NCBI GenBank assembly: GCA_937892105.1 | Contig: CALAUZ010000288.1 | Location: 1 to 27,408, forward strand | Reading direction: 5' to 3' | Source of the DNA: an uncultured Fretibacterium sp. | GTDB lineage: Bacteria; Synergistota; Synergistia; Synergistales; Aminobacteriaceae | Length of the DNA stretch: 27,408 nt | Shown here: positions 24,686 through 27,408 of the stretch, piece by piece | How the letters are laid out: each line of letters starts with the position of its first letter | How positions within the stretch are numbered: position 1 is the first letter of the stretch | Program-made: the position numbers and the translations under genes | Notes under the pieces: model-generated | What the model saw: the letters and a program-made list of their open reading frames with translations, nothing else | The model's database searches: none | What the model was told of the DNA's origin: nothing

Positions 24686-25375
24686 ATGGCCGGAGTATCA
24701 GGCAGAACATATGAACACGCGACAGAAATGCTTGATAAAACACCTGAGCCTGTAGTAGAAGCAGCCCGTAACAAAGAACTCTCAATAGATGCGGCGTATG
24801 AAGTTACGAAAATGCCTCAAGAACAGCAGGCTGAAATTTCAGAACGTATTGAACATGGAGAGAAGCCCAAAGCTGTTGTTGCAGACGTAAAAAAACGTCA
24901 AAAACAAGCTAAGCGGGATAATAAGGCTAAGAGATCGGAATCGACGCAAGAAGATTCTAAAGTACAGCTGACTTTAGAAGGTGAACCTGAAGATATGACG
25001 GCGGAGACTTCTGAAAATGAGACAAGTTCTGAGAAGTACAAAGTCATATCTTTGAGTTTAGGCACTGAATTTAATCGTGATTATTTAGTGAAGTTGCACG
25101 TGGAAAATTTAGTAGCCGATGATTGTGCATTGTTCTTGTGGTGTAGTTATCAGGTGTTGCCAGAAATATTTAAGGCAGCATTGTGGGAAAATTGGGGGTT
25201 AAAGTATCAAACAGTAGCTTTTATGTCGTCGAAAGAGCTTTGTATTCTTGCGATACGCGGCGATTCAATGCTCAATGATACTTCATTGCCGAAAGTTGTA
25301 GAATCGTATGAGCAGGAGCGTCAAGACCTGATAAAAGGACTGACAGGCAACGTTCCAGTATGTGAGTTACAATAA
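24686..25375 (+). pseudogene. ParB-like/MT-A70-like fusion remnant, lacking N-terminal domain and catalytic motif
   Basis: Residues 1-70 match the HTH part of ParB-like proteins (MAGVSGRTYEHA, then PEPVVEAARNKELSIDAAYEV, GEKPKAVVADVKK). The frame stays open upstream to about 24575 and still reads ParB-like sequence without a good start, so the N-terminal ParB/Srx domain has been lost. Residues 117-229 follow MT-A70 adenine methylases (ADDCALFLW at 144-152, WENWGLKYQTVAFM, ELCILAIRGD), but where these have DPPW this has SLGT (124-127), and the segment before ELC is shortened. No methyltransferase activity is expected. Such ParB-MT-A70 fusions occur in phages and conjugative elements. It could still bind DNA as a short protein from ATG 24686 (GGAG 3 nt upstream). 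Confidence 0.68.
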
Positions 25376-25383
25376 GTTTTAAC

Positions 25384-25402
25384 TTTCATTCGAGAAATGA
25401 AA
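25384..25402. terminator. Short hairpin after the ParB/MT-A70-like gene
   Basis: TTTCATT (25384-25390) and AATGAAA (25396-25402), a perfect 7-bp AT-rich stem with a 5-nt loop, 9 nt after the stop at 25375. No T tract follows, so a weak terminator at best. Confidence 0.3.
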
Positions 25403-25505
25403 CTCGTTAGGAAGTATAGTCCTTTGAAAATACTCAGAGGATTATTCTCCCGTAGAAATCAATGAGAAATACTTTATACAGTTCAAATTTTATTCCGCGT
25501 TGTAT

Positions 25506-26096
25506 TTAGCACCCGTGTTCATTGTCTGAATTTCTTAATTTCGATTTAGCTCTGACAAGAGTTGTAACACTGATACCAGTCATAGCGGAGACTTGTTTAT
25601 ACGAATGGTCATTTAATAACTCAAGAGCGTGATCGACTTGTGCGCGGCTGAATTTCTTCGGACGGCCATCCCGAAAATTAGGACTCTGACGAGCGACGGC
25701 TTTACCTTCCTGAGTACGCTGTATAATCATATCGCGTTCAAATTCAGAGAAAGAGAGCATAATATTTCGTATGAGCTTGCCAGTAGGGGAACTGTCAATA
25801 ACGCCCAAATTAAGCACGTCAATAATAACGCCTCTGTCATTAAGGTCTTCAATGAGTTGAATACCCTGAATGAGAGTCCTTGCAATGCGATCGAGTTTTG
25901 TTATGATAAGTGTGTCGCCTTGCTGAATGATTTTTAGGAGTTTATCAAGTTGAGGGCGGTCATTCTTAGTGCCGCTAAAGACATCGGAAAAAATTTTAAC
26001 AGCTCCTGCGTTTTGAAGGGCGAGGATTTGAGCGTCGAGAGAATTACCATCCCTTGCTTGTCCCATAGTACTGACGCGAGCGTAACCGAAAACCAT
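25506..26096 (-). CDS. Small serine recombinase (resolvase/invertase family)
   Basis: A 196-residue recombinase with the catalytic serine in GYARVS (Ser9), GSLDAQ-like [20 protein letters not shown], the arginine motif TKLDRIART and [13 protein letters not shown] leading into the E helix. The C-terminal HTH is about 160-185 ([19 protein letters not shown]). Length and order are normal for the resolvase/invertase subgroup, so it should be active. I place the start at ATG 26096 because GGAGG precedes it by 9 nt; an in-frame ATG at 26138 adds 14 non-homologous residues. It could resolve dimers of the element or invert a segment; no paired res or inversion sites were recognised. It faces the opposite way from the replication region and may mark the element's end. 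Confidence 0.92.
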   Translation of the reverse strand: MVFGYARVSTMGQARDGNSLDAQILALQNAGAVKIFSDVFSGTKNDRPQLDKLLKIIQQGDTLIITKLDRIARTLIQGIQLIEDLNDRGVIIDVLNLGVIDSSPTGKLIRNIMLSFSEFERDMIIQRTQEGKAVARQSPNFRDGRPKKFSRAQVDHALELLNDHSYKQVSAMTGISVTTLVRAKSKLRNSDNEHGC

Positions 26097-26200
26097 GAAA
26101 ACGAACCTCCACTTATGGATAAAAGTAATGAATATCAATCGGATTAAATTTTACAACGTCCGCCGGAAATAACCAAAAGTGCTAACTTATGAACAGTTTT

Positions 26201-27196
26201 TTACACTTTATTTAGTTTTATCATTTGTTGAGCTAGTTCCCATACGATTTTTCGTAATTCATGAGGTTCTTCAACTGTTATGTATGGAGAAGACGATAAA
26301 ATCCATCGTGCGACTTCCTTTAAGTCTGGAACATAGGCAGTTAATTCCATTGTTTCCTTGTCAATTCTTTGAGTTTTTTGTGTCGGATTCCATATTGTTT
26401 CTGCGACAATAGTTGCCATAGGTTCGATTATTTTTAGCTTTATTTTATAATCCAATTCTCCCGGAGTAGCGTACCAAGCAGACGCAGTAAATTTTTCCTG
26501 AGAATAATTTTCAGGAGGAGCAATAAATGGAATGTCAGAACGAATGACAGCCCTGTTTATTCTGGAAAGACGGAATAAATAGGGAACTTGCTTTTTTTGT
26601 TTCCCTGCTAATAAATACCAAGCATGAGCGCGAAAGAAAACGCCCCACGGTGCAAGTATGTGTGAACGTGTCTCGCGTTTTTTATAGGGCGAAAGATATT
26701 CAAGTTCAATCATTGATTTTTCACGTAACGCTTTGAGTATTATTCCAAAAATATCAGCATTCATCCCGGAAACAGGCGTTGCGACAGTTGCTGCACCTGC
26801 TAACCACTGGCCGAAATTAACAGAAGTTTCAGGAAGAATTTTTTTAATCTTATCCCATAAGAATTTGCAATTATCTTTCATGTGAGGAATAAAATGTGCA
26901 ACCATTCCTAAACCGGCGACTAATGCAATAATATCTTGCTCATTGAGATTTAATGAAAGCAAAAAATCACCTTCAGATTTCAGAGAATACCTGTATGGTT
27001 TTGCTCTCCTGAAGATTATTTCGGTTCTATATTCATCGCGTAACATTCGTATATCATCTTGGAGTGCACGACGATCCTTATATTCGCAATGACACATAAT
27101 TTCGTCTATTTCTGCGCCATTTTCTCCCTTCTTACGGAGGAACGTTAGAAGGTTAATAAGTCTTCGTATTCTGAAAGATGAAATTGCACGTGCCAT
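26201..27196 (-). CDS. WYL-domain transcriptional regulator
   Basis: A 331-residue regulator: N-terminal winged helix (about 5-70, RIRRLINLLTFLRKKG, then DDIRMLRDEY), WYL domain with HAWYLLAGK (191-199) preceded by LAPWGVFFRA, and a C-terminal WCX-like extension ending in ELAQQMIKL. WYL proteins sense nucleic-acid or other ligands and often control mobile-element or defence genes. AGGAG sits 6 nt before the ATG and overlaps the stop of the upstream LRAT-like gene, so the two form an operon. The target is unknown. Confidence 0.93.
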   Translation of the reverse strand: MARAISSFRIRRLINLLTFLRKKGENGAEIDEIMCHCEYKDRRALQDDIRMLRDEYRTEIIFRRAKPYRYSLKSEGDFLLSLNLNEQDIIALVAGLGMVAHFIPHMKDNCKFLWDKIKKILPETSVNFGQWLAGAATVATPVSGMNADIFGIILKALREKSMIELEYLSPYKKRETRSHILAPWGVFFRAHAWYLLAGKQKKQVPYLFRLSRINRAVIRSDIPFIAPPENYSQEKFTASAWYATPGELDYKIKLKIIEPMATIVAETIWNPTQKTQRIDKETMELTAYVPDLKEVARWILSSSPYITVEEPHELRKIVWELAQQMIKLNKV

Positions 27197-27205
27197 AGAA
27201 ATCTC

Positions 27206-27406
27206 CTATTCTTTTGCTGAGCATAAGGCTATTAGAGCTTCAATGAATTTATTGACTTGAGATGATTCTCTGATTCCTGTTTTGCACCAGATTGCAAAAT
27301 GCTCACAGTTATTGCAAAGAAGATTATATCCTCTTCTGCCAATTTCATTCCTTGCTCTGTTCACTGTTTCATCACCTGAGTAGAGGTGATAATTTTCGAA
27401 CTTTAA
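27206..27406 (-). CDS. LRAT/NlpC-P60-superfamily protein, C-terminal end only
   Basis: The last 66 codons of a gene that continues beyond the right edge, ending at TAG 27206-27208. It reads YHLYSGDETVNRARNEIG, then GYNLLCNNCEHFAIWCKTG and SSQVN. The NCEHF motif holds the catalytic cysteine of lecithin-retinol-acyltransferase-like (LRAT) domains, and the residues around it fit bacterial LRAT-domain proteins, which are thought to act as acyltransferases or peptidases. Only 9 nt separate it from the WYL gene, whose ribosome site it contains. The N-terminal histidines are outside the window. Confidence 0.78.
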   Translation of the reverse strand, partial: LKFENYHLYSGDETVNRARNEIGRRGYNLLCNNCEHFAIWCKTGIRESSQVNKFIEALIALCSAKE

Positions 27407-27408
27407 TT

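Overview
The window is the transfer core and replication end of a conjugative element (integrative element or plasmid) from what is probably an anaerobic, gut-type bacterium. It has strong AGGAGG-type ribosome sites, TTG/GTG starts and moderate GC. I cannot fix the phylum. The plasmid-RK2 (IncP) style backbone combined with Firmicutes-style giant polyvalent proteins would fit groups such as Synergistota or Negativicutes, but that is inference.

Layout. Positions 7-5946 (minus strand) hold one long operon read right to left: traK-like, traL-like (P-loop), traM-position membrane protein, a small XRE regulator in the position of trbA, then trbB (VirB11 ATPase), trbC (pilin), trbD (VirB3) and trbE (VirB4, cut short at the left edge). 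Positions 5947-6243 form a divergent intergenic region with nested inverted repeats and a promoter, and are the best candidate oriT. Positions 6244-19990 (plus strand) hold traJ-like RHH accessory protein, TraI/MOBP relaxase, a small acidic protein, ArdC antirestriction protein, a 2259-residue methylase-helicase polyvalent protein, a zeta-toxin-like protein with a dead P-loop, and a disrupted traG/VirD4 coupling protein. Positions 20070-25375 hold an XRE regulator with promoter and terminator, a 1336-residue primase/replication protein, and a remnant ParB/MT-A70 methylase-like protein. Positions 25506-27406 (minus strand) hold a serine recombinase, a WYL regulator and the end of an LRAT/NlpC-like gene.

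How it works together. Relaxase plus TraJ/TraK-like proteins would process oriT, TraG would couple DNA to the Trb type IV secretion channel, and ArdC and the giant protein would protect incoming DNA. Relaxase, ArdC, giant protein and zeta-like protein all end in the same KfrB-like module, which suggests they act or travel as a set.

Most notable observations: (1) the replication protein appears to contain four tandem archaeo-eukaryotic-type primase modules, of which only the third keeps the catalytic residues; (2) a TnpV-like protein is encoded in the +1 frame inside the low-complexity linker of the giant protein, with its own ribosome site; (3) the shared C-terminal module on four neighbouring proteins; (4) pseudoenzymes (zeta-like kinase without P-loop lysine, MT-A70 domain without DPPW); (5) traG, trbE and the rep/parB junction are all interrupted by short unrelated segments, so this copy may be transfer-defective or mis-assembled. 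I saw no CRISPR array, rRNA or tRNA.
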